Of a DNA stretch of 6,580 nucleotides, positions 1-6,580 are shown one piece after another (position 1 is the first letter of the stretch; each line of letters starts with the position of its first letter). The notes under the pieces are model-generated. The model did no database searches and was not told where the DNA came from. It saw nothing but the letters and a program-made list of their open reading frames with translations. Position numbers and translations under genes: made by a program. Location: contig CAJWVP010000174.1 of the NCBI GenBank assembly GCA_913048145.1, forward strand, positions 1 to 6,580, read 5' to 3'. Source of the stretch: an uncultured Rhodospirillaceae bacterium. GTDB taxonomy: Bacteria; Pseudomonadota; Alphaproteobacteria; Rhodospirillales; Casp-alpha2.

Positions 1-2
1 TG

Positions 3-2027
3 TCGGAAGAAATCCCCGCCCGCATGCAGGCGAAGGCGGCTGACGATCTGAAACGTTTGGTGACGGATGCGATAAAAGAAGCGGGATTGGAATTCTCGCA
101 CGCCGACGCATTCGCAACGCCGCGCCGCCTGGCTCTGGTGGTCGACGGTCTGCCGACGCAGACCCCCGACATGAAGAGGGAACGCAAGGGACCGAAAACG
201 GACGCACCGGAACAGGCCGTGGCCGGGTTCATGCACTCCCTGCCCGAGGGCGCGGCCATCGAGGAACAGGAAACACCGAAGGGCAACAACTTCTTCGCCA
301 CCTGGGAAGAGGCCGGGCGCGACGCGCGCGACGTCTTGGTCGAATGCCTGACCGATGCTCTACGCGGCCTACCGTGGCCTAAGTCCATGCGCTGGGCGAC
401 CCATGATATGCGCTGGGTGCGCCCCATCGAATCGTTGATCGCCCTGTTCGATGGTGCGCCGGTTGCCTTTGAGTTCGGCGCCGTGACGACCGGCGCGGAA
501 ACCCGTGGTCATCGGTTCCTGGCGGGTGACGCGTTTACGGTATCGAATTTCGCCAACTACAAGGCGAAACTCTTGGACTTTAAGGTCATGCTGGATCCGG
601 TGGCGCGGCGCGATCTGATCGCGACCGAAGCCGTCAAACTGGCGCAAGCCGAAGGCCTGATGTTGAAGGATGACCCGGACCTTCTGAACGAGGTCACGGG
701 GTTGGTGGAATGGCCCGTCGTTTACATGGGGACCATCGATGACGCCTTCATGGATCTGCCAGCCGAGGTGCTTATCACGTCCATGAAGAAGCACCAGAAG
801 TATTTTTCCTGCCTCGACCCGGACGGCAATCTCGCCAACCGCTTCATCGTGGTCGCGAACACGGAAACGACGGACGGCGGTACGGAAGTGGTGGCTGGAA
901 ACGAACGCGTGCTGCGCGCGCGTCTGTCGGACGCCAAGTTTTTCTGGAACACCGATCGCAAGACACCGCTGGAGGATAAGGCTCTGGCGCTCGAGGATCG
1001 GGTGTTTCACGCGAAGTTGGGTTCGGTAGCGGAAAAGGTCGCGCGTATGGAAGCGCTGGCCGTTGACCTCGCTCAATACGTTCCGGGAGCGGATGTCGAT
1101 TTAGCTGGGCGTGCGGCTCAGTTGGCGAAGGCCGATTTGTCCAGCGGCATGGTCGCCGAATTTGCCAACCTCCAAGGCATCATGGGCCGCTATTACGCGC
1201 TAAACGATGGCGAACCCGAGGCTGTCGCTGAAGCCATTGCAGAGCACTACGCGCCGCAAGGACCGAATGACACCTGCCCGACGGCGCCAGTTAGCGTTTG
1301 CGTCGCCCTGGCGGACAAGATTGACAGCTTGGTCGGGTTTTTCGCCATCGATGAGAAGCCCACGGGATCCAAGGATCCGTTCGCACTGCGCCGCGCGGCC
1401 CTGGGCGTAATCCGTTTGATCCTAGAGAACGAGATTAGATTGCCGCTGATAGAGGCGTTTGCGAAAGGTCGTGAGTTGATCGGGACCGACGACAATCCGG
1501 CTGATGAATTGATGGCGTTCTTCGCTGATCGTCTCAAAGTGCATCTCAGAGCGCGTGGCATTTTGCATGATCGCATCGATGCGGTCTTCGCGCTGGGCAG
1601 TGAAGATGACCTGGTGCGAATGTTGGCGCGGGTTGATGCCCTTATGAAGTTTCTTCTCACCGCGGACGGTGAGAACCTGCTGACGGCCTATCGACGGGCC
1701 ACCAATATTCTGACAATCGAAGAGAAAAAGGATGGACGGACCTACGACGGGGAGGTCCGTCTCGACCAATTTGCACAGACCGAGGAGACCGATCTCCACG
1801 CCGGTCTGGGCGATGCTGGTACGGCCATTGCTGATGCGCTCGCGAACGAAGACTTCGCCGCTGCTATGAAAGCCGTGGCGGCGCTTCGGGGGCCGGTCGA
1901 TGCGTTTTTCGACCAAGTCACTGTCAATGCCGACGACGCGCCGTTGCGAGAAAACAGGCTGAATTTGTTGAACCAGATCCGGAGTGCCTTAGACGGGGTT
2001 GCGGATTTCTCAAAGATCGAAGGCTAA
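3..2027 (+). CDS. glyS: Glycine--tRNA ligase beta subunit, 5'-truncated
   Basis: This is the beta subunit of the two-subunit bacterial glycyl-tRNA synthetase, which with GlyQ charges tRNA-Gly in the cytoplasm; beta mainly binds the tRNA. The frame is open to the window edge, and the seven codons before the first ATG (position 24) read SEEIPAR, matching the conserved GlyS N-terminus (…EEIPARM). Translation therefore starts upstream and roughly a dozen residues are missing; 674 residues are visible. Recognisable blocks are the SMKKHQKYF core (about 780-806), the HD-like domain with VFH (His codon 1008-1010), KADLSSGMV and LQGIMGRYYA (about 1126-1200), EHYAP (about 1240-1254), ALADKID and GSKDPFALRR (about 1306-1394), and the C-terminal DALR-type anticodon-binding region containing AYRRATNIL (about 1684-1713). 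No frameshift or missing block is seen. glyQ is expected immediately upstream, outside the window. Confidence 0.97.
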   Translation, partial: SEEIPARMQAKAADDLKRLVTDAIKEAGLEFSHADAFATPRRLALVVDGLPTQTPDMKRERKGPKTDAPEQAVAGFMHSLPEGAAIEEQETPKGNNFFATWEEAGRDARDVLVECLTDALRGLPWPKSMRWATHDMRWVRPIESLIALFDGAPVAFEFGAVTTGAETRGHRFLAGDAFTVSNFANYKAKLLDFKVMLDPVARRDLIATEAVKLAQAEGLMLKDDPDLLNEVTGLVEWPVVYMGTIDDAFMDLPAEVLITSMKKHQKYFSCLDPDGNLANRFIVVANTETTDGGTEVVAGNERVLRARLSDAKFFWNTDRKTPLEDKALALEDRVFHAKLGSVAEKVARMEALAVDLAQYVPGADVDLAGRAAQLAKADLSSGMVAEFANLQGIMGRYYALNDGEPEAVAEAIAEHYAPQGPNDTCPTAPVSVCVALADKIDSLVGFFAIDEKPTGSKDPFALRRAALGVIRLILENEIRLPLIEAFAKGRELIGTDDNPADELMAFFADRLKVHLRARGILHDRIDAVFALGSEDDLVRMLARVDALMKFLLTADGENLLTAYRRATNILTIEEKKDGRTYDGEVRLDQFAQTEETDLHAGLGDAGTAIADALANEDFAAAMKAVAALRGPVDAFFDQVTVNADDAPLRENRLNLLNQIRSALDGVADFSKIEG

Positions 2028-2046
2028 TCGAGTGAAAGACGGGACC

Positions 2047-4731
2047 ATGACCAAGTGGATTTATACCTTTGGGGACGGCAGCGCGGAAGGCGCTGCCGAG
2101 ATGCATGAGCTCCTGGGCGGAAAGGGGGCCAACCTCGCTGAGATGGCGGGCCTGGGCCTGCCGGTGCCGCCGGGCTTTACGATCACAACCGAGGTTTGCA
2201 CCCATTTCACCGCCAACGACGACGCCTATCCGGACGGCCTTGAGGTCGACGTTGACGCGGCCATGGCCCATATTGAAGGCATTATGGGAGCCAAGTTTGG
2301 CGACGTAGAGAACCCGCTACTGGTTTCGGTCCGGTCCGGCGCGCGGGCGTCCATGCCAGGCATGATGGACACGGTCTTGAACCTTGGCCTCAATTTGGAA
2401 ACGGTTGAGGGGCTGGCCAAGCGGTCCGACGATGCGCGTTTTGCCTACGACAGCTACCGACGCTTCATCCAGATGTATAGTGACGTGGTGATGGGGGTCG
2501 GCCATCACCTGTTTGAAGACATCCTAGAAGACATTAAGGAAGACAAAGGTTACGCTTTGGACACGGATATGACCGCCGACGACTGGAAGGCGGTTACTGA
2601 GAATTACCTGGCCATGGTCGAAGACGAGCGGGGCAAACCGTTCCCCCAAGACCCCAAGGAACAGCTCTGGGGCGCCATTGGCGCCGTGTTCGGTTCCTGG
2701 ATGAACAACCGGGCAATCACCTACCGCCGCCTTCACAACATTCCCGCCGACTGGGGCACGGCCGTCAATGTTCAGGCCATGGTGTTCGGCAACATGGGCG
2801 ATGATTGCGCCACGGGCGTGTGCTTCACCCGCAACCCGTCAACCGGCGAGAACCAGTTCTACGGCGAATTCCTAATCAACGCCCAGGGCGAGGACGTGGT
2901 TGCTGGCATACGCACGCCACAACCGCTGACTGAGGCGGAGAAGACGGAACAGGGTTCGGACCTCCCATCCATGGAAACTGAAATGCCAGTGCTCTACTGC
3001 GATCTGGTGGCGGTGCGCGAAAAGTTGGAAACGCACTATAGGGACATGCAGGACATGGAGTTCACGGTCCAGAAGTCTAAGCTCTGGATGCTACAGACCC
3101 GGAACGGCAAGCGCACAGCGAAGGCGTCGCTGAAGATCGCCTGTGACATGGTCGCCGAGGGCCTGCTGACCCAGGAAGAAGCGATTTTGCTGGTCGATGC
3201 CCAGCAGTTGGATCAGCTCCTACACCCGACCCTAGATCCGGACGCGGAACGCGACATCATTGGTCGCGGTTTGCCGTCGAGTCCGGGGGCGGCGTCCGGC
3301 AAGATTGTGTTTTCCGCTGACGACGCGGAAGCCTGGGTCGCGAAGGGCGAGAAGGTGATCCTGGTCCGCACGGAAACGTCCCCCGAAGACATCAACGGCA
3401 TGCACGTTTCCGAAGGTATACTAACGACGCGCGGCGGCATGACTTCACACGCTGCCGTAGTTGCCCGTGGCATGGGCAAACCCTGTGTTTCCGGTGCCGG
3501 AGACCTGCGCGTCGACTACGACAACAAGCAGCTCATGGCCATGGGTGAGATCCTGGACGAGGGCGCCACAGTGACCGTTGATGGGTCCAGCGGCGAGGTC
3601 ATGCGCGGCGAGGTCGCTACCATTCAACCCGAACTTACTGGCGACTTCGGCCAGCTCATGGAATGGGTGGACGAGGCCCGAGTACTGGGTATCCGCGCCA
3701 ACGCGGAAACGCCGGTGGACGCGGCCACGGCTCGGAAATTCGGTGCCGAGGGCATCGGCCTATCGCGGACCGAGCACATGTTCTTTGACCCCGCCCGTAT
3801 CGTCCATATGCGCCAAATGATCCTGGCCACCGACGAACCCGCGCGCCGCGAAGCACTCGACAAGCTTCTGCCGTATCAGCGCGAGGATTTTCTGCAGCTG
3901 TTCAGGATCATGGCTGGCCTGCCAGTGACCATCCGGCTCCTTGATCCGCCACTTAACGAGTTTTTACCGCATACATTGGAAGAGATGGAAGAAGTAGCCA
4001 AGGCCGCCGGCGCCGACGTGAGCGCCGTGAGGGCCCGCAAGCTGGAGCTTGATGAGGCCAACCCCATGCTTGGCCATCGGGGCTGCCGCCTGGGCATCAC
4101 CTATCCGGAAATCTACGAGATGCAGGGTCGTGCCATCTTTGAGGCTGCCGCCGCCATCGTGAAAGGCGGGGAGACAGTGGAGCCTGAGATCATGATCCCG
4201 TTGATTGTCGACAAGCCCGAGTTTGACATGCTCAAGGACGTTGTCGACCGGGTCGCCAAGGAGGTGGAAGCCGCTGAGGGCGTGACGCTGACCTACCTGG
4301 TCGGCACTATGATCGAACTGCCGCGGGCGTGTCTGAAGGCCGATACCATAGCCGAGACGGCGGAGTTCTTCTCCTTCGGCACGAATGACCTGACGCAGAC
4401 CACCTACGGCTTCTCCCGCGATGATGCCGCGCCCTTCTTGGAGATTTACCGATCCAAGGGCGTCATGCCCAAAGATCCGTTCATGACCATCGACACCGAA
4501 GGCGTGGGTGAGTTAGTGAAGATCGGCTGTGAACGCGGGCGCGGCGTCCGCCCAGACATCAAGCTCGGCATCTGCGGCGAACATGGCGGCGACCCAGCCT
4601 CGGTCCGGTTCTGTCACGACATCGGCCTGAGCTACGTGTCTTGCTCGCCCTACCGGGTGCCAATCGCGCGTCTGGCCGCCGCCCAGGCGGCCATCAAGAC
4701 GGATCCACACAAGCAACCGGAGAACCGCTGA
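2047..4731 (+). CDS. ppdK: Pyruvate, phosphate dikinase
   Basis: This enzyme reversibly converts pyruvate, ATP and Pi to PEP, AMP and PPi in the cytoplasm, linking glycolysis and gluconeogenesis. The 894-residue product has the usual family length and order: an N-terminal ATP-grasp domain (about 15-350, with LLGGKGANLAEM and the SVRSGARASMPGMMDT loop), a swivelling phosphohistidine domain (about 405-510, GGMTSHAAVVAR, catalytic His468) and a C-terminal PEP/pyruvate barrel (about 545-885). Barrel residues matching those known from the Clostridium symbiosum enzyme are Arg574, Arg630, Glu757, Asn780, Asp781 and catalytic Cys843 (GICGEHGGDP). Thr466, two before the catalytic His, is the residue phosphorylated by the regulatory kinase/phosphatase where that system exists. 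The start at MTKWIYTFG fits the family; an in-frame GTG at 2032 would add five residues. The Shine-Dalgarno is weak. It begins 19 bases after glyS, so co-transcription is likely. Position 573 is Ser where LCRTEHMFF is usual, a minor change. Confidence 0.97.
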   Translation: MTKWIYTFGDGSAEGAAEMHELLGGKGANLAEMAGLGLPVPPGFTITTEVCTHFTANDDAYPDGLEVDVDAAMAHIEGIMGAKFGDVENPLLVSVRSGARASMPGMMDTVLNLGLNLETVEGLAKRSDDARFAYDSYRRFIQMYSDVVMGVGHHLFEDILEDIKEDKGYALDTDMTADDWKAVTENYLAMVEDERGKPFPQDPKEQLWGAIGAVFGSWMNNRAITYRRLHNIPADWGTAVNVQAMVFGNMGDDCATGVCFTRNPSTGENQFYGEFLINAQGEDVVAGIRTPQPLTEAEKTEQGSDLPSMETEMPVLYCDLVAVREKLETHYRDMQDMEFTVQKSKLWMLQTRNGKRTAKASLKIACDMVAEGLLTQEEAILLVDAQQLDQLLHPTLDPDAERDIIGRGLPSSPGAASGKIVFSADDAEAWVAKGEKVILVRTETSPEDINGMHVSEGILTTRGGMTSHAAVVARGMGKPCVSGAGDLRVDYDNKQLMAMGEILDEGATVTVDGSSGEVMRGEVATIQPELTGDFGQLMEWVDEARVLGIRANAETPVDAATARKFGAEGIGLSRTEHMFFDPARIVHMRQMILATDEPARREALDKLLPYQREDFLQLFRIMAGLPVTIRLLDPPLNEFLPHTLEEMEEVAKAAGADVSAVRARKLELDEANPMLGHRGCRLGITYPEIYEMQGRAIFEAAAAIVKGGETVEPEIMIPLIVDKPEFDMLKDVVDRVAKEVEAAEGVTLTYLVGTMIELPRACLKADTIAETAEFFSFGTNDLTQTTYGFSRDDAAPFLEIYRSKGVMPKDPFMTIDTEGVGELVKIGCERGRGVRPDIKLGICGEHGGDPASVRFCHDIGLSYVSCSPYRVPIARLAAAQAAIKTDPHKQPENR

Positions 4732-4745
4732 GCTCGCCCCAGAGC

Positions 4746-4751
4746 AGGAGG
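4746..4751 (+). promoter_or_regulatory. Strong Shine-Dalgarno for the solute-binding-like gene
   Basis: AGGAGG lies six bases before the ATG at 4758. It decides the start: the same frame is open further upstream to an ATG at 4641 inside ppdK, but that extension overlaps conserved ppdK sequence, has no comparable ribosome site, and does not encode a signal peptide. Confidence 0.85.
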
Positions 4752-4757
4752 ATTACC

Positions 4758-5480
4758 ATGATCGACGTCGCCCGCGCGGAACTTCTGAGCCCCGACACGC
4801 TCCAGGTTGGGATTAACCTCGGCAATATCCTATTGGTCACCGGCAAAGCCGAAAACGGTGACCCGGAGGGGATCGCGCCGGACATGGGCCGGGCCCTGGC
4901 CGAGCATTTGGGTGTGGAGGTCCAGTACCAGACCTTCGCAACGCCCGGCGAAGTGGCCGACGCCGCCGAGCGGGACGAGATCGACGTCAGCCTGATTGCC
5001 GACGAGCCGAACCGGGCCATAGTCATCGACTTCTGCGATCCCTATGTGGAGATTGAGGCAACCTACCTGGTGCCGGCGGGGTCATCCTTACAGACAGTCG
5101 AGGACGTGGACGCCCCTGGCGTGCGCATCGCCGTTTCCGAACGCGCCGCCTATGATCTTTACCTCAGCCGCACGCTGCAACACGCAACCCTGCATCGCGC
5201 CCGTGGCCTACCGGGCGCCTTCAAGCTGTTCGTGGAGAAGGAACTGGACGCCCTGGCCGGCCTGGTGCCAGCACTCAAGGAAAATGCCAAAAGCGTGCCT
5301 GGTTCACGCGTCATCCCGGGCCGGTACACATCGGTCCAGCAGGCCATCGGCACCCTGCACGGCCGACCGGCCCTGAACACCGAGGTGCAGGCCTTCTTGG
5401 AAGAAAAGAAGGCCAACGGCTTCGTGGCGGACCTCATCAATAAGCACAGCGTCACTGGCAAATTGCAGGTCGCCAAGTAG
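4758..5480 (+). CDS. Solute-binding-fold (SBP_bac_3-like) protein without signal peptide
   Basis: The 240-residue product resembles the family 3 extracellular solute-binding proteins of amino-acid ABC transporters. Seen in order: a first strand LQVGINLGNILLV (about 15-27), GIAPDMGRALAEHLGVEVQY (about 38-57), the equivalent of the family's G-F-D-x-D-hydrophobic block, IDVSLIADEPNRA (about 75-87), DFCDPYVEIEATYLVPAGSSL (about 92-112), VRIAVSERAAYDLYLSRTL (about 124-142), and a C-terminal helical part AFLEEKKANGFVADLI (about 213-228). There is no signal peptide or lipobox: the protein opens MIDVARAELLSPD and the start is fixed by a strong Shine-Dalgarno. It should therefore be cytosolic, or exported unconventionally. 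No permease or ATPase gene is adjacent. It follows ppdK by 26 bases and is probably in the same transcript. Similar leaderless binding-fold proteins are, from memory, common in Proteobacteria, with no ligand or role I can name. The fold assignment is fairly safe; the function is unknown. Confidence 0.85.
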   Translation: MIDVARAELLSPDTLQVGINLGNILLVTGKAENGDPEGIAPDMGRALAEHLGVEVQYQTFATPGEVADAAERDEIDVSLIADEPNRAIVIDFCDPYVEIEATYLVPAGSSLQTVEDVDAPGVRIAVSERAAYDLYLSRTLQHATLHRARGLPGAFKLFVEKELDALAGLVPALKENAKSVPGSRVIPGRYTSVQQAIGTLHGRPALNTEVQAFLEEKKANGFVADLINKHSVTGKLQVAK

Positions 5481-5513
5481 GGCGCCACCATCCAGCTGTA
5501 CATTCCAGTTCCC

Positions 5514-5542
5514 TATAATCTATCCTGGGCATATAATGTAGT
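5514..5542 (+). promoter_or_regulatory. Putative promoter(s) for the cytochrome gene, two TATAAT boxes
   Basis: Two exact TATAAT hexamers occur in the 62-base gap before the cytochrome gene, at 5514-5519 and 5532-5537, in otherwise GC-rich DNA. The second ends five bases before the ATG at 5543, so a start site at the usual distance would fall on or next to the A of the start codon. A poor -35 candidate (TTCCCT, 5509-5514, three of six matches) sits 17 bases upstream of the second box; no good -35 is seen for the first. No Shine-Dalgarno precedes the ATG. The boxes are seen directly; promoter activity is inferred. Confidence 0.5.
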
Positions 5543-5959
5543 ATGCTTAGGCTCTCCATCATCGCTGCTTGTTTGCTGATCACATCACCCGGAGGGGCAG
5601 CCAGTGACGCTGCCAAGGGCCGCGCCATTGCTGTGGATCATTGCAAGCGCTGCCATGTGGTCGGCGACTTGAACAAGTTCGGCGGTATCGGATCGACGCC
5701 CTCGTTCCAGTTGATCGCCGGCATGAAAGACGGCATGGAGCGGTTTCAGACCTTCTATGCCCGCCGCCCACATCCCAACTTCGTGCGCCTTCCCAACCTA
5801 CCGCGGTTTTCCAAGGCACCGCCCTACGCCATCCCCTTCACCGTAACCGAAGCCAGCATCGAAAACCTCATGGCCTTCGTGAAGACCTTAAAGGTGCGCG
5901 ATGTCAACCAGGTGCCGGTGGTTGGAGGGTTTGGACGCAAGCGGCAACTCGGCCAGTAG
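5543..5959 (+). CDS. Small exported c-type cytochrome
   Basis: The 138-residue product begins with a short Sec signal peptide (MLRLSIIAACLLITSPGGAA; cleavage probably around residues 19-21) and carries one heme-attachment motif CKRCH (Cys34, Cys37, His38), so heme should be attached covalently in the periplasm. The order is signal, N-terminal helix with CxxCH, a Pro-rich middle (RRPHPNF, LPNLPRFSKAPPYAIPF, about 74-99) and a C-terminal helix SIENLMAFVKTLK (about 105-117), as in single-domain class I cytochromes c. It is probably an electron carrier; the partner is not evident from the neighbours. The Met residues after the heme motif are Met61, Met65 and Met110, none in the usual place for the distal ligand; His77 is another candidate. 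The start has no Shine-Dalgarno but gives a proper signal peptide. Cys10 is too near the N-terminus to make a convincing lipobox. The gene ends 18 bases before a strong hairpin terminator. Confidence 0.88.
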   Translation: MLRLSIIAACLLITSPGGAASDAAKGRAIAVDHCKRCHVVGDLNKFGGIGSTPSFQLIAGMKDGMERFQTFYARRPHPNFVRLPNLPRFSKAPPYAIPFTVTEASIENLMAFVKTLKVRDVNQVPVVGGFGRKRQLGQ

Positions 5960-5977
5960 GCGACGCGGACACAGAAA

Positions 5978-6004
5978 ACGGCGGGAAATCCCGCCGTCTT
6001 TCTT
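5978..6004 (+). terminator. Rho-independent terminator, probably bidirectional
   Basis: ACGGCGGG (5978-5985) pairs perfectly with CCCGCCGT (5990-5997) around the four-base loop AAAT, followed by CTTTCTT (5998-6004). On the minus strand the same stem is followed by TTTTCTG, the complement of the A-run at 5975-5978. It lies 18 bases after the cytochrome stop and about 30 bases beyond the stop of the minus-strand frame at 6028, so it can end both converging transcripts. Confidence 0.85.
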
Positions 6005-6027
6005 AAAGCTACCTTGTTTACGCGGCC

Positions 6028-6423
6028 TCAGGCCATGGTGGCGACCAGCGTCACCAAAGCGCCGACGGCGCAGACCAGGTAGATCAGACAGGCGCAAACC
6101 TCGATCAGCGCCACGCAGAGCAGCAGGAACGTTTGCGGGGTGGCGCCCCCGTCCTCCTCCTGTTCCGCCTCCTCGCCGCCACATCCGCCCGCCCCGCTTT
6201 CGCGCTCCCTCCTGCTCCGCCACTCTCCGAAAATATTCCCGAGCAGCACGTACAGCGTGCCGTAACTCACGGTGGCGCCGAGCGCGCAGGCCACGCCGAC
6301 GTAGGTCGAGGCGGCGTCGCTTCCGCCGTGGAGCTGCCCGAGAGCGGACAAAAAGCCAGCCAAGTGACGCCCAAGAGAGCGCCAAACCCTCCTAGAATCC
6401 ATCCCAAGACGTGTTTTGAGCAC
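6028..6423 (-). CDS. Unidentified two-helix membrane protein, Cys-rich, start uncertain
   Basis: I do not recognise this gene with confidence. The frame opens at GTG 6423 (131 residues), with alternatives ATG 6402, TTG 6363 and TTG 6351; none has a well-placed Shine-Dalgarno. Numbering from 6423, residues about 39-66 form a hydrophobic helix (TYVGVACALGATVS to LLGNIFG), 67-95 a hydrophilic Arg- then Glu/Gly-rich loop (WRSRRERES, EEAEQEEDGG), and 98-128 a second hydrophobic helix with a buried Glu108 (VALIEVCACLIYLV). Six Cys occur at 46, 81, 103, 110, 112 and 118. By my count about 88% of codons 28-131 end in G or C, against about half of codons 1-27, which supports real coding only from about 6342 downwards. 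The hairpin with a mid-helix acid and GNIFG faintly recalls ATP synthase subunit c, but the glycine repeat is poor and the loop too long. A eukaryotic exon on a chimeric contig end is an alternative. Confidence 0.45.
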   Translation of the reverse strand: MLKTRLGMDSRRVWRSLGRHLAGFLSALGQLHGGSDAASTYVGVACALGATVSYGTLYVLLGNIFGEWRSRRERESGAGGCGGEEAEQEEDGGATPQTFLLLCVALIEVCACLIYLVCAVGALVTLVATMA

Positions 6424-6580
6424 AATCTTTGCAGGAAGCTCTCAGCCTCTGTTTGACAGGCTCTGGGACCGATTTTGTGTCGTTTTGTGGCTAGAGCGCA
6501 AAGCTTGCGATGTGTAAAAAGTATGCGGAAACATAGGAAAAACTGCGTTTTTTGTACATCTGGAGTTTTTTTCGTATTGC
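6424..6580. other. AT-richer tail, no recognisable gene
   Basis: These 157 bases are clearly richer in A and T than the rest, with several A or T runs, and contain no convincing coding frame. Small imperfect hairpins are present (CGCAA/TTGCG at 6497-6509; AAAAAC/GTTTTT at 6538-6552). The segment could be the upstream or leader region of the minus-strand gene, but no clear -35/-10 pair reading leftward was found. Confidence 0.4.

Noticed and set aside
369..1076. 235-codon minus-strand frame inside glyS
   Set aside because: It is antisense to well-conserved glyS sequence, His/Arg-rich, with no recognisable motif or ribosome site.
5543..5575. Cytochrome as a lipoprotein through IAAC at residues 7-10
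   Set aside because: The hydrophobic stretch before Cys10 is too short for a lipoprotein signal, while a normal Sec cleavage site follows the GGAA segment.
6025..6040. Minus-strand GCCACCATGG, identical to a eukaryotic Kozak start context
   Set aside because: The ATG is followed by one codon and then TGA; it is the end of the two-helix frame, so it initiates nothing and is probably chance.
5888..6385. Long minus-strand frame (165 codons) overlapping the two-helix protein in another frame
   Set aside because: Its translation is an Arg-rich low-complexity product typical of an off-frame GC-rich read, and it runs into the antisense of the cytochrome gene. AGGAGGG lies just before its TTG, but the spacing is only about one base.
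5901..6456. Plus-strand frames over 5901-6395 and 6133-6456
   Set aside because: They are Arg/Pro/Ala-rich with no domain logic and are explained as the reverse complement of a GC3-biased minus-strand coding frame. One also crosses the terminator.
6454..6482. Plus-strand TTGACA as a -35 box
   Set aside because: At 17 bases spacing the -10 position reads TGTGTC, a poor match, and no plus-strand gene follows within the window.
6538..6552. AAAAAC-TGC-GTTTTT hairpin followed by more T as a second terminator
   Set aside because: The stem is nearly all A-T with a three-base loop, too weak for an intrinsic terminator, and no gene ends next to it.

Overview
The window looks like a fragment of a GC-rich alphaproteobacterial chromosome, probably from a Rhodospirillales-type lineage. 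This is inferred from protein style and gene order (a two-subunit glycyl-tRNA synthetase beta gene followed by pyruvate phosphate dikinase), not from any search. The left edge cuts the first gene, and both ends of the window may simply be contig ends.

Layout. Positions 1-5959 are a compact run of four plus-strand genes: the beta subunit of glycyl-tRNA synthetase (glyS, missing its first codons), pyruvate phosphate dikinase (ppdK) after a 19-base gap, a solute-binding-fold protein without a signal peptide after 26 bases with a strong Shine-Dalgarno, and a small exported c-type cytochrome after a 62-base gap. That gap holds two TATAAT boxes, the second placed so that the cytochrome mRNA could be leaderless. 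A GC-rich hairpin with T-rich flanks on both sides closes the run at 5978-6004.

The last ~550 bases differ in character. On the minus strand, 6423-6028 holds an open frame for a cysteine-rich protein with two hydrophobic helices joined by a charged loop. It faces the cytochrome gene across the shared hairpin. Its first ~27 codons have weak third-position GC bias while the rest is strongly biased, so the true 5' end is uncertain. Beyond it lie about 157 AT-richer bases with no recognisable gene.

How the genes relate. GlyS and PpdK are housekeeping enzymes (translation; PEP/pyruvate interconversion). The first three genes may be co-transcribed. The solute-binding-like protein is the least understood member of that run. 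The cytochrome probably has its own promoter. The most interesting parts are the signal-less binding protein, the possibly leaderless cytochrome with no obvious distal Met ligand, and the unidentified helical-hairpin protein, which could be a new small membrane protein or a sign of a chimeric contig end.
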